A stretch of DNA of 64,000 bases from Phycisphaerae bacterium (GTDB taxonomy: Bacteria; Planctomycetota; Phycisphaerae; UBA1845). Made by a program: the position numbers and the translations under genes. Below, piece by piece: positions 39,723 through 48,600 of the stretch. Every line of letters starts with the position of its first letter. Positions within the stretch are counted from its first letter, which is position 1. The DNA lies in NCBI GenBank assembly GCA_022072505.1, contig JAJVHU010000019.1:97754-161753 (forward strand), in the 5' to 3' direction. The notes beneath the pieces were generated by a model. The model was not told where the DNA came from and searched no databases. It worked only from the letters and a program-made list of their open reading frames with translations.

Positions 39723-41579
39723 CTACTGCGGCTTGATCGGCTGCGCCCCGGCGAGCGTCACCTTGAATGTTTTCCGCTCGCCCTCGCGCACCACCTCGAC
39801 GTCCACGACGTCGCCCGCCTTGTTCTTCGTCAGGGCGCCCATGTAATCATAAATGTTGTTCACCGTCATCGCCCCGATGCGTACGATCCTGTCGCCCGGC
39901 TTCAGCCCCGCCAGTTCCGCCGGTCCGTCCTTGTTGACGTCCATGATCCTCATGCCCGGCTCGTCCTCCTCCGCATAACTCGGAGAGACGCCCATCACGA
40001 CGCGGTACACCGGCGTTCCGCCCGCCGCGGGGGACGACGACTTGAGCTTCGCCACGTATTTCGGCGAGGTCTCCGCCCGCGCCAGCTCCGACGCGACGGT
40101 GAAGATGAAGTCCAGCACACGCACGGCGCCCGCGGAGTTGATCCGGTCGGCGTCGTCGCTGGGCTTGTGATAATCCTGGTGCGTCCCCGTGTAAAAGTGC
40201 AGGGCGGGGACGCCCGCCCGGTAGAAACTCGCGTCGTCGCTGCGGTTGCTCGTCGCCGACACCCGCTTCAGCGCCAACCCCGATTTTCCTCCCAGCCGGT
40301 CCAGCAGACCCGGAAAGTCCTCCGCCGATTCCGCCCCGAACACCTCAAGCAGACCGTCCGACGACAACCGCCCGATCATGTCCATGTTCACCATCGCCGC
40401 CATCCTCGCCCCCGAGTGAGGGTTCTCAAGCCCCGGCAGGGGGGGGTGATCCACGAAATACTGGCTGCCGTGCAATCCGGACTCCTCCGCCGTGAACGCC
40501 ACGAACGCCACGCTCCGCTTCGGTTTCGGTCCCGCGGCGAACATTCGAGCCAGTTCGATCACTCCGGCCGTTCCCGACGCGTTGTCATCCGCGCCGTTAT
40601 GAATCTGCGGCGCCTGCTCCGCTTCCGCGAGTTGACCCGCCTTGAAGGTCCGCTGCCAGGGGATCGTCTTTCCGAGGTGGTCGTAGTGCGCCCCGATGAC
40701 GATGTACTCGACGGTGGTCGTCGCGCTGCCGCGGAGGACGCCCACGACGTTGTGAACCTCCGCCTTGAGCTGCTTGACCCCCGCCCGGCCCGACGCCTTC
40801 ACATCCGTCAGCGCCCCGGAAACCACCTCCCCCTTCTCAATCCGCCGCTGAAGCGCCTCAAGCGTGTCCATCTTCGCGGCGATCAGCATCCGGTCGGCAA
40901 GCTCCCGCGAAACCTGCAGCGCCGGAAGCCCGTAAGCGTCCGGAACCGACCCGTCGAACGTCGGCAATCCCTCCGGCGCCCCTTCCTTCGGGATCGGGGA
41001 GACGAACAACACCGCCGCCGCGCCTCGGTCCCGGCAGGCGTAAACTTTCGTCCGCGCCATCGCGTGCCGCATCGTCTCCGTGTCGTCGGCCCACGTGTTG
41101 GGCGCTCCGCGGAACATCAGCGCCACCTTGCCCGCCAGGTCGAGGTGGGCGAAATCCGTCTGCTTCCGCTCCTCAAAATCAATCCCGTATCCGCAGAACA
41201 CGACCGGACCCTCGAACGCCGCGTCCGAGGAGAAGGGCAGCGGCACGAAGTCCGTCCCGGGCGCGATCGGACTTTGAAGCGGTGCGACCGCCAGCCGCGC
41301 GTCCGCCGTCATCTCCTTCCGCGTCGCCACCTCGAACGTCTGAAAGTAGCTCGATCCGCCGACGCCCGGCTCCAGACCGATTTCGCGGAACTGCGCCGCA
41401 ATGTAATTCGCCGCTTTCTGGATCCCCGCGGTCCCGATCCCGCGACCCTCCAGATCGTCGGACGCCAGATACTCCACGTGGACCTGAAAACGCTCCGCCG
41501 ATATCTGCCCGCACGCCGGGACGACGCTCGCCGTCACGGCGGTCAGCGCGAAAAACCGCGACCACTTTTGCTGTTGCAT
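39723..41579 (-). CDS. Secreted M28 aminopeptidase with PA and PDZ domains
   Basis: 618 residues from ATG 41579. Signal sequence ends near VVPACGQ, possibly a lipobox but with Pro at -2. A PA domain (about 95-280) interrupts the peptidase. The M28 zinc ligands are seen in order: His in IGAHYDHLG, Asp in GADDNASG, Glu pair in FTAEESGLHG, Asp in MVNMDMIGR, and His in GTHQDYHKPSDD. A C-terminal PDZ domain covers about residues 520-610 (GLKPGDRIVRIG). Likely an extracytoplasmic aminopeptidase or carboxypeptidase. Confidence 0.92.
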   Translation of the reverse strand: MQQQKWSRFFALTAVTASVVPACGQISAERFQVHVEYLASDDLEGRGIGTAGIQKAANYIAAQFREIGLEPGVGGSSYFQTFEVATRKEMTADARLAVAPLQSPIAPGTDFVPLPFSSDAAFEGPVVFCGYGIDFEERKQTDFAHLDLAGKVALMFRGAPNTWADDTETMRHAMARTKVYACRDRGAAAVLFVSPIPKEGAPEGLPTFDGSVPDAYGLPALQVSRELADRMLIAAKMDTLEALQRRIEKGEVVSGALTDVKASGRAGVKQLKAEVHNVVGVLRGSATTTVEYIVIGAHYDHLGKTIPWQRTFKAGQLAEAEQAPQIHNGADDNASGTAGVIELARMFAAGPKPKRSVAFVAFTAEESGLHGSQYFVDHPPLPGLENPHSGARMAAMVNMDMIGRLSSDGLLEVFGAESAEDFPGLLDRLGGKSGLALKRVSATSNRSDDASFYRAGVPALHFYTGTHQDYHKPSDDADRINSAGAVRVLDFIFTVASELARAETSPKYVAKLKSSSPAAGGTPVYRVVMGVSPSYAEEDEPGMRIMDVNKDGPAELAGLKPGDRIVRIGAMTVNNIYDYMGALTKNKAGDVVDVEVVREGERKTFKVTLAGAQPIKPQ

Positions 41580-41695
41580 TTGACTTTCCCGAACTCGTGC
41601 CGCCCTCGTCACACCGTCGCCAGTTTACTTGCCGGACGGCGACCGGCAAAGCGGCGCTGCTGCTCATGCTTCGCCTCCGGCCGCCGAACCCCGCC

Positions 41696-42997
41696 TCATC
41701 CGTGCCGCGCCAGCACCTGCGCGAAACGCCACGCCTCGTGAAACGTGTTGTACAGCGGAACCGGGGCGACGCGGACCACGTTCGGCTCCCGGAAGTCGCA
41801 CACCACGCCTTCGGCCTGAAGCGCGCGAAACAGCTCCTTCGGCCGGTCATGCACGAGGATTGAAAGCTGGCATCCCCGCTCCGCAGGGTCGCGTGGCGTG
41901 ATGACGTCGTAGCGCGAAGATCCCGTCCGGCCGCGCCCCAGTTCGTCGATCAGGAACGCGAGATAACCCGTCAGACGCTCTGATTTCGCGCGCAGCGCCG
42001 TCATCCCGACCTCGTCAAAGATCGCCAGCGACGCCTTCAGCGCCGCCATCGCGAGGATCGGCGGATTCGACACCTGCCACGCCTCCGCGCTTTCGACCGG
42101 CACGAACTCCGCGTTCAGATGCATCCGGAAGCGCGTCGTCGGGTCATTCCCCCACCACCCCCCGAGCCGCGGCAGCGACGCTGACCCGTGATGCCGCTGA
42201 TGCACGAACGCCCCTGCGACCGACCCCGGACCACCGTTCAGATACTTGTACGTACACCACGCCGCGAAATCCACGCCCCAGTCATGCAGACGCAGCGGCA
42301 CGTTGCCCGCCGCATGCGCCAGATCGAACCCCACGACGCACCCCCGCGCCCGCGCCGCGCGAACGATCCGCTCGATGTCGAAGACCTGCCCGGTGAAGTA
42401 GTTCACGCCGCCGAAAAACACCAGCGCGATCCGATCCCCCTCCCGGTCGATCAACGACTCGATGTCCTCCGTGCGAAGCGCGGGCTCTCCCGATCGGGGC
42501 TTCGCAATCAGCAGCGCCTCGTCCGGGTCGAACCCGTGAAGCCGGATCTGCGTTCGCGCCGCGTAAGTATCCGACGGAAAAGCCGTGTCCTCCATCAGAA
42601 TGCAGTGACGCGACGGCGAAGGCCGGTAAAAGCTGATCATCAGCAGGTGAAGGTTCACCGTCAGGCCGTTCATGTACACGACTTCGCCCGCCCGGCCGCC
42701 CGCCAGCCGCGCGCCGCTTTCACGGAAAACCTCGTGATACGAGTACCACGGCGTGCGACCCTCGAAGTGCGCGTCCACCGCCAGCCGCGCCCAGTCCTCC
42801 AGCTCCTGCTCGATCGCTCCGCGCACCGACTTCGGCTGCAAGCCCAGCGAGTTTCCGCAAAAGTAGATCGCTTCCGACCCGTCATCTCGCTTCGGGATGT
42901 GAAACAACGCCCGGTACCTCGCCAGGGCGTCCTCCGCGTCAAGCGCGCGGGCGCGAGATTCGTCGGCTCGGAACGCGGCGGGTTCGGCTTCAATCAT
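41696..42997 (-). CDS. kynU: Kynureninase
   Basis: 433 residues. PLP enzyme that cleaves kynurenine to anthranilate and alanine. The PLP Lys is K251 in CTYKYLNGGPG, with D225 in GFDLAHAAGN and the N-terminal FCGNSLGL and EDTAFPSD phosphate-binding regions. Its start lies inside the last codons of the upstream GH3-family gene (8-base overlap), so it is probably translated with it, but TACAAT at 43004-43009 six bases upstream suggests it can also be transcribed alone and leaderless. Confidence 0.92.
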   Translation of the reverse strand: MIEAEPAAFRADESRARALDAEDALARYRALFHIPKRDDGSEAIYFCGNSLGLQPKSVRGAIEQELEDWARLAVDAHFEGRTPWYSYHEVFRESGARLAGGRAGEVVYMNGLTVNLHLLMISFYRPSPSRHCILMEDTAFPSDTYAARTQIRLHGFDPDEALLIAKPRSGEPALRTEDIESLIDREGDRIALVFFGGVNYFTGQVFDIERIVRAARARGCVVGFDLAHAAGNVPLRLHDWGVDFAAWCTYKYLNGGPGSVAGAFVHQRHHGSASLPRLGGWWGNDPTTRFRMHLNAEFVPVESAEAWQVSNPPILAMAALKASLAIFDEVGMTALRAKSERLTGYLAFLIDELGRGRTGSSRYDVITPRDPAERGCQLSILVHDRPKELFRALQAEGVVCDFREPNVVRVAPVPLYNTFHEAWRFAQVLARHG

Positions 42998-44765
42998 CCC
43001 GGGATTGTACGCAACGCGGCTCCCGCGCGCCAGAGGGGGAGGATGCGAAGCTGCGCCCGGCGTCGTTCTCGTTCGGCGAACCCGGAACCGCGGTCCTTAC
43101 CGGAATCCCCGAGTCCAGCCCCGGTGAGGCGTGAAGATACTGGTGTTTGAACTGCTCATGCGCGCCGCCGCGAGCCGCCTGACGTTCGCGGTCCAACGCG
43201 GTCAGAAACCCGGTCGGCACGACGTTGACCTCCACCGCCCCCAGCCGCCCCGACCGCCGCTTCTGCGCATACTCGATGTTCAGGGCGGAGAGCTGCTCAT
43301 CCACCGCCGTGGCAAGTCGCTCCGCAGGCACGTTCCGATCCCCCGGCTCCACGTGAAGACGGTACCACGGCGGGTCGCCCCACTGCGGCGACAGCACGAA
43401 GATTTCGCCCGCGTCGCCGCTTGAACCCCGCGCCCGAGCGTACGCCTGCACGACCTGCCACTCCGTCAGTTTCTCCCCCGTCACGCTCGCCACGTTCGCC
43501 CCGCGGTGCAGGAACTCCAGCATCGGCGCCGTTCCGAGGTAGCCCGTGACGCGCACCCGGTCGCCGATGTCGTACCGCACCAGTCCGGAAGCGTTCGTCA
43601 GAATCACGCGGTACTCCGCGCCGACCTCAAGCGCCTCGCAGGTCAGCGCATGCCCCCCTCCGCCCGCGCTTTCCTCCGGCGGTAGGAACTCGAAGAACCC
43701 GCCTTTCACGTCCAGCACCCCCGACGACGTGCCGTCCGCGATCCCGAACGTGACGCGCCCCTCGGTCGCCAGCAGACCGATGTCGCGGACCGGCGCGGCG
43801 CCGAACCACGCTGGAAAGCCTCGAAGGTGATGCCCCAGCGTTCCGCCCGTCCAGTTCGCCAGAAAACCCAGCCGCCAGTAATGCGACGGACGCAGCACGC
43901 TATCGCGCGCAAGGACGCCCTCCAGCCGCCGCGAGGCCTCGGCATCGGGTTGGAGACGCTCGGAAAGTAACGCCAGAACGTGCGCCGGAAGCGCCTCTCC
44001 CGGCGGCGACAGCGTCCCGTCGCGGAGGTCGCGGATGAGACGCTCGGCATGTTCCGCGGCCGTCTTCGCAAGTTTCAGCGGCGTCGCCGGACTTGCCGTC
44101 ACGATCCAGCCGACGTCACGCGGAACCGCAAAACGCATCACCGCGTAATACCGCGCCGTCGGATCCGCGATCAGCGACGTCTGCGACGGCACCACGTAGT
44201 ACTTTCGCACCAGCCGCTTCTGCGTCGCCGCCAGCAGCCCCGAGATCGACCCGCAGGGAACCCCGAGTTCCGTCCGTGACTCGTCCATCCGGGAGACCAC
44301 CTGAACGATCCCGCGAAGAAAGCAATCCGGGTGGTCCAGCAGCGCCTTGAGACCGAAAATGTTCCAGCCCCGGCGGTAGTCCGCAATGAACGACGGCGTG
44401 ACCGGCACGAGCTTCGGCCGGTCGGTGCTCCCGCTGGTCGTCGCAAACATCAGGACACGCTCGTCCCGAGCAAAGAGCGCGGTCGTTTCTCCCCGGCGAA
44501 CCCGGTCCAGATAAGGGGCAAGCTCCTCGTACGTCCGCACCGGAACGCGCGATTGAAAGTCGCGCACGTTGTGAATCCCGCGGAATCCGTGTTCGACGCC
44601 GAACGCGCTGCCCGCGCGCCGCCGCAGCAGACGCAGGATCCCCTCCCGCTGCACGTCCGCCGCACGCTCCGCGGCACGGAAGAACCGCCGCATCTGACCG
44701 CGCACGTGCGCCTTCGCCAGCCCGGCGAGGATCCGATCCGCAACGCTCACGCGATCGTGCTTCAC
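42990..44765 (-). CDS. GH3-family acyl-acid amido synthetase
   Basis: 591 residues. The ANL-fold nucleotide motifs of GH3 proteins are present: ATTSGSTDRPK (about 108-118), LLATEGRVTFGI in the middle, and VRYDIGDRVRVTGYLG before the mobile C-terminal domain. Plant GH3 enzymes adenylate a carboxylic acid and join it to an amino acid; bacterial members are poorly known. The gene is followed by kynU with an 8-base overlap, so its acid substrate may be related to kynurenine or anthranilate. It begins with GTG; TAAACT at 44772-44777, six bases upstream, may be its -10. Confidence 0.88.
   Translation of the reverse strand: MKHDRVSVADRILAGLAKAHVRGQMRRFFRAAERAADVQREGILRLLRRRAGSAFGVEHGFRGIHNVRDFQSRVPVRTYEELAPYLDRVRRGETTALFARDERVLMFATTSGSTDRPKLVPVTPSFIADYRRGWNIFGLKALLDHPDCFLRGIVQVVSRMDESRTELGVPCGSISGLLAATQKRLVRKYYVVPSQTSLIADPTARYYAVMRFAVPRDVGWIVTASPATPLKLAKTAAEHAERLIRDLRDGTLSPPGEALPAHVLALLSERLQPDAEASRRLEGVLARDSVLRPSHYWRLGFLANWTGGTLGHHLRGFPAWFGAAPVRDIGLLATEGRVTFGIADGTSSGVLDVKGGFFEFLPPEESAGGGGHALTCEALEVGAEYRVILTNASGLVRYDIGDRVRVTGYLGTAPMLEFLHRGANVASVTGEKLTEWQVVQAYARARGSSGDAGEIFVLSPQWGDPPWYRLHVEPGDRNVPAERLATAVDEQLSALNIEYAQKRRSGRLGAVEVNVVPTGFLTALDRERQAARGGAHEQFKHQYLHASPGLDSGIPVRTAVPGSPNENDAGRSFASSPSGAREPRCVQSRDD
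43004..43009 (-). promoter_or_regulatory. Candidate -10 element of kynU
   Basis: TACAAT on the minus strand, then CCCGGG and the ATG of kynU. It lies inside the 3' end of the GH3-family gene, so it would be an internal promoter. Confidence 0.35.
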
Positions 44766-44916
44766 GACCGGAGTTTACGCCGGGTCGCCGCCTTCGTCAT
44801 CGCCGCGCCGGCGCCCGCGTTTTCACGCACGATGAAAGTCGTTACGATCCCGCGCCGGCGACGGTGACGGCGGGGCGGACGCCCGACGCGCCGGTCGCGC
44901 GGGACGGCCGCCGGAC

Positions 44917-45759
44917 ATGAATCTCGACTTCTGTTACGACCAGCACCTGCACTCCCGGCACTCCTTTGATTGTCAGACCCCCCCGGAGGACAACGTCCGC
45001 GCCGCGATCGACCGCGGACTCGCCGGACTCATCTTCACCGAGCACTTCGACCCCCACCCCGAGGAGTGGCGCGAGTGCGTCTACGATCACCGCGCGTACA
45101 CCGGGACGATCCGCCGCCTGCGCGAGGAATTCGGCGAACGCATCTTCATCGGCCAGGGTGTCGAGGTCGGTTACTATCGCGAGCGCCTCGATTTCACGCT
45201 CGACTTCCTCGCCGCCGGCGACTTCGACTGCGTGATTCTCAGTCTGCACGCGATCGACCACCGCCTCCTTCACTTGCGGGAATCCTGGGAGAACCTCTCC
45301 GTGCCGGAAGGCTCGCGCCGCTACTTCGAACATCTGCTCGAAGCCGTCGAGTTCGCCCGCGACGTCAACCGACGGGGCTCGCCGGTCTTCAACATCCTCG
45401 GACACCTCGACCTGGTGAAACGGTACACCCGCCGGTTCTTCGCTGACGAGAGCGTCGACGCCAACGCCGACCTCATCGACCGCATCCTCCGCGCCTGCCT
45501 CGACGCCGGAATGATTCCCGAAATCAACACCTCCACCTGGCGCCAGGGGCTCGACGAGCCGATGCCCGGCCCCGCCGTCCTCCGCCGCTACGCCGAACTC
45601 GGCGGCCGCGCAATCTCCCTCGGCTCCGACGCCCACCGCGCGGAAGACATCGGCGCGGGCTTCGCCGACGCCATCCTCCTCGCGCGTGCCAGCGGGCTGT
45701 CTCAGGTTGCCTGTTTCCGGAACACCTTGCCTCAACGGATCCCGCTGAACCACGACTGA
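44917..45759 (+). CDS. PHP-domain phosphatase (histidinol-phosphatase-like)
   Basis: 280 residues with PHP metal motifs: DQHLHSRHS near the N-terminus, FTEHFD, ILGHLD and LGSDAHR near the C-terminus, in the order found in HisJ-type histidinol phosphatases. Likely substrate is a phosphomonoester such as histidinol phosphate, but other PHP activities are possible. It is convergent with flagellin; no other his gene is near. Confidence 0.85.
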   Translation: MNLDFCYDQHLHSRHSFDCQTPPEDNVRAAIDRGLAGLIFTEHFDPHPEEWRECVYDHRAYTGTIRRLREEFGERIFIGQGVEVGYYRERLDFTLDFLAAGDFDCVILSLHAIDHRLLHLRESWENLSVPEGSRRYFEHLLEAVEFARDVNRRGSPVFNILGHLDLVKRYTRRFFADESVDANADLIDRILRACLDAGMIPEINTSTWRQGLDEPMPGPAVLRRYAELGGRAISLGSDAHRAEDIGAGFADAILLARASGLSQVACFRNTLPQRIPLNHD

Positions 45760-45826
45760 CGGATGCGCGACGTTCAAGCGACGCAACTCGCGACAAGGAG
45801 GGATCATGCTCTCTCGGGAACAGAAG

Positions 45827-45865
45827 AAGAACCGGGAGCCGCTGCGTCAGCCGCTCCCGGTTCTT
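45827..45865 (-). terminator. Intrinsic terminator of the flagellin gene
   Basis: A 13-bp perfect stem (AAGAACCGGGAGC at 45827-45839 pairs with 45853-45865) with a 13-base loop, about 40 bases after the flagellin stop. On the minus strand it is followed by TTCTTCTG, giving a short U-rich tail. It also lies at the end of the convergent PHP gene and may act in both directions. Confidence 0.75.
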
Positions 45866-45907
45866 CAAGGAGTCAACCCCGACCGTCTTTCCTGCCGGGG
45901 CTGCCGG

Positions 45908-47332
45908 CTATCCCCCCAGCAGCGTCAGGACGTTCTGCGACTGCGCGTTGGCGATCGCCAGGATCGAGTTCCCCGCCTGCACGAGGATCTGCGCCCGCGT
46001 CAGCTCGGACGTCTCCTCCGCGAAGTCGGTGTCCCGGATCGTCGACTCCGACGACGTCAGGTTCTCGCTGGTGATCTGCAGGGCGTTGATGTTCGTGCGC
46101 AGCGTGTTGCGCTCGAACGCCCCCAGCCGTCCGCGAAGGACGGACACCTGCGTGATGACCTCGTTGAGGATGTCGCTCGCCTGCTTGAATTCGCCTTCCC
46201 GCAGGGCGTATTCCTGCCCGCTTTGCAGTTGCGAGAGGTAGCCGACGATGCGGTTGCCCAGCTTGTTGGCCTGCATCGCCTTGACCCCGATGTTCTCCTG
46301 CTGGTTCGTGTTGACGTCCGGTCCGAGCTGAAACAGCGCCCCGCCGCCCGTCACCGCGAAATCCGTCAAGCCCGCCCCGAAATCCGGATCGAGCGTCAGC
46401 TCCAGCTTCAGCAGCGGCGAACTGATCGACAGCTTCAGCCCGTCCGCGATCGACTGCACGCCGTTGATGGTCGCCAGCGCGTCCCGCCCGATCGTCCGGC
46501 TCACCGTTGCCCCACTGCGGTCCGTGACGTCGAAGCTGCCGCCGTCGCTGATCTTCGACACCGCCAGGAACGCCTCTGACCCGTAACGCTGGCTGTTGAT
46601 GTTCACGCCGGTCGTGCCGCTCGCCACGGCGCTGATGCCCGTCGCGTCCACCTGGGCGTTGATCGACGTGACGATGTCCACCGCGCTGGCGTTGGCCGGG
46701 AACGTCAGCGTCACGATCCCGTCCGGACCCGACAGGTCGATCGTCACGGCGCTCGGCAGCGGCACGTTGGCGAAGCTCAACTGCGCCGTCAGCGCCGACT
46801 GCGAGACGTTCACGTTCACCGGAATGTAATCCCGGTTGCCGAACTTCGCGGACAGCACGTTCACGTCCGCCAGGTCCGCGGTGTTGATCCCGCTGGTCAC
46901 GTAGTCGAGCTGCCCGTTCAGGAGCTTCCGCCCCGCGAACGTCGACGTGTTGGCGATCCGCGAGATCGACTCGATCGCCGAGTCGATCTGAAGCTGGTTC
47001 GCCTCGATCTCCTCGTCGGAGAACGCGCCCCGGTTCGCCGCCTCCACGATCAGCCCCTTGATGTCGATCAGCAGCGCCGCCACCTCGTCCAGCGCGCCCT
47101 CCGTCGTCGCAATGACGTTGATCGCGCGGGACGTGTTGTCGATCGACTGATTGACCGCGGAGATCTCCGCCCGAAGCCGCTCCGAGACGATCAGTCCCGC
47201 CGGATCGTCCGATCCCTTGTTGATCCGCAGACCGCTCGACAGACGTTCCAGCGACTGCGCCAGCGCCCGTTGCGACTGCGACAGGTGCCGCTGAGCAATG
47301 ACCGCCGGAACATTCGAGTTAATTGTTGACAT
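45908..47332 (-). CDS. fliC: Flagellin
   Basis: 474 residues from ATG 47332, with AGGGAGG ten bases upstream. N-terminal D0/D1 helices (RHLSQSQRALAQSLERLSSGLRINKGSDDPAG) and the C-terminal helix (QILVQAGNSILAIANAQSQNVL) are conserved; the central region contains one Flagellin_IN-like module (DIVTSINAQVDATGISAVASG). It forms the flagellar filament. Its 5' leader carries a strong CsrA-type site, and fliW and csrA lie directly upstream in the same direction, so its translation is probably controlled by CsrA with FliW as antagonist. Confidence 0.95.
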   Translation of the reverse strand: MSTINSNVPAVIAQRHLSQSQRALAQSLERLSSGLRINKGSDDPAGLIVSERLRAEISAVNQSIDNTSRAINVIATTEGALDEVAALLIDIKGLIVEAANRGAFSDEEIEANQLQIDSAIESISRIANTSTFAGRKLLNGQLDYVTSGINTADLADVNVLSAKFGNRDYIPVNVNVSQSALTAQLSFANVPLPSAVTIDLSGPDGIVTLTFPANASAVDIVTSINAQVDATGISAVASGTTGVNINSQRYGSEAFLAVSKISDGGSFDVTDRSGATVSRTIGRDALATINGVQSIADGLKLSISSPLLKLELTLDPDFGAGLTDFAVTGGGALFQLGPDVNTNQQENIGVKAMQANKLGNRIVGYLSQLQSGQEYALREGEFKQASDILNEVITQVSVLRGRLGAFERNTLRTNINALQITSENLTSSESTIRDTDFAEETSELTRAQILVQAGNSILAIANAQSQNVLTLLGG

Positions 47333-47337
47333 GAGCA

Positions 47338-47359
47338 ATCCTCCCTGACATCCCCGTCC
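47338..47359 (-). promoter_or_regulatory. Candidate CsrA binding site in the flagellin leader
   Basis: On the minus strand GGACGGGGATGT (47348-47359) matches the CsrA consensus RUACARGGAUGU at 10 of 12 positions. It is followed at once by CAGGGAGGAT, which holds the flagellin Shine-Dalgarno with a second GGA. Paired GGA sites, one over the ribosome site, resemble the hag leader of Bacillus subtilis, where CsrA blocks translation and FliW relieves it. Confidence 0.6.
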
Positions 47360-47458
47360 ACGCCTTCGATCCACCAGCGGATCCCGGCGTCGCCGCCGCG
47401 GCCCGCCCCTCTTCAGGGCGTCGTCGCCGCGGTCCCCGGCGCGGGGGCTCCTGTTTCT

Positions 47459-47851
47459 TTATCCTTTCGCCGCGCACTCCACGTCCGACGTCATCCGCCG
47501 CCTCGGCGCACTCTGACGCGCACGCGAACCCTGACCTTCCGGCTCCCGGCCGCGCGACCGCACGACGCTCGTCTCGATCGCTCCCGAGGGCGCCTCCACG
47601 ATCGACGCGCCCGCCGCCGGACCCGCTTCAACACATCCTTCGAACACCACGCCGATCTGACCGGGCTCGAGACGCGCCGCCTCGAGGTTCTCCCGCTGGA
47701 TCGCGTCAAACACTTCCTGCCGGTGGACCTTGACGTGACGGGGCGCCGTCACGCCGAGTCGCACCTTGTCGCCTCGTATATCCACCACGGTGACGCGAAT
47801 GTCGTCACCGATCATGATCGCTTCATCACACGTTCGTGAGAGCACCAGCAT
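47459..47851 (-). CDS. csrA: Carbon storage regulator CsrA with long C-terminal extension
   Basis: 130 residues; CsrA is usually 60-75. The first 60 residues are a standard CsrA (MLVLSRTCDEAIMIGDDIRV and VTVVDIRGDKVRLGVTAPRHVKVHR). The extension of about 65 residues is Arg/Ser/Glu-rich with low-complexity RSRGREPEGQGSRARQ and a Cys near the end; it resembles nothing I know. ATG 47851 is preceded by AGGAAGGAG. Position between fliW and flagellin is the standard regulatory triad. Confidence 0.92.
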   Translation of the reverse strand: MLVLSRTCDEAIMIGDDIRVTVVDIRGDKVRLGVTAPRHVKVHRQEVFDAIQRENLEAARLEPGQIGVVFEGCVEAGPAAGASIVEAPSGAIETSVVRSRGREPEGQGSRARQSAPRRRMTSDVECAAKG

Positions 47852-48003
47852 TGTTCGGCTCCTTCCTGATGCGCAAGGGCGCCTTGCGAAACCCGCCCGC
47901 CGATCCCCGCGCCGACGCCCTGAAAGGACGGCGCGACGATCCGGACCTGCCGTTTCGCGGTTCCTTCTTCCCTTCCCCGAAACTCCGACGCGAGTCAGAA
48001 TGC

Positions 48004-48453
48004 CTACGCACTCAGCTCCATCGCCGCAGGCTCGGGCAGGCGCATCAGAGGATGCCTCGTTCCGTAACGCCGGTCCGACAGCACCCACTGCCGGGCTCGG
48101 CGCGTTCCCACGTGAATCACCAGCGGACCCTGAAGGTTGCCGGTCAACATGCCGTTGACCTTGTTCACGATGATGAACACCTGCGCATCCGACGAATCCG
48201 CGATCCCGATCCCCGCCAACTCCTCACGGTTCACCGGAACCTGGTAATCCGACACGAACAACCGCGGGTCGCACACCACGAACGCCAGCTCCGGACGGTC
48301 CACCGACTGAAGCCAGTAAAACGCGCTCCCCTCTCCCGTCTGAATCAGCGCGTACTCGCGCTGCTGCGGGAACCCGAGAATGCCCTCGGGGAACGTGATC
48401 AGCCGGGCGTCGTCCACCACGAGCTGACCGAAACGGGACGTCTGAATGATCAT
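48004..48453 (-). CDS. fliW: Flagellar assembly factor FliW
   Basis: 149 residues from ATG 48453. FliW motifs include ITFPEGILGFPQQREYAL near the N-terminus and ERPELAFVV-like RPELAFVVCDP. FliW binds CsrA and flagellin; free FliW releases CsrA from flagellin mRNA. A longer frame upstream has no support. Gene order fliW-csrA-flagellin matches many bacteria. Confidence 0.92.
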   Translation of the reverse strand: MIIQTSRFGQLVVDDARLITFPEGILGFPQQREYALIQTGEGSAFYWLQSVDRPELAFVVCDPRLFVSDYQVPVNREELAGIGIADSSDAQVFIIVNKVNGMLTGNLQGPLVIHVGTRRARQWVLSDRRYGTRHPLMRLPEPAAMELSA

Positions 48454-48600
48454 AACCCGAAACTCCGTGCGGCCCTTCCCTGAAAGCCCGAGGACCCCGA
48501 GGTCCGCACCCGCGCATCCATCGCGCGGTCCCCGCACGCGGCGGGAGGCCTTGCACTCGCCCGCGCCGCCGGGCCACGCCTGCGGCGCACGCGACCGTTC

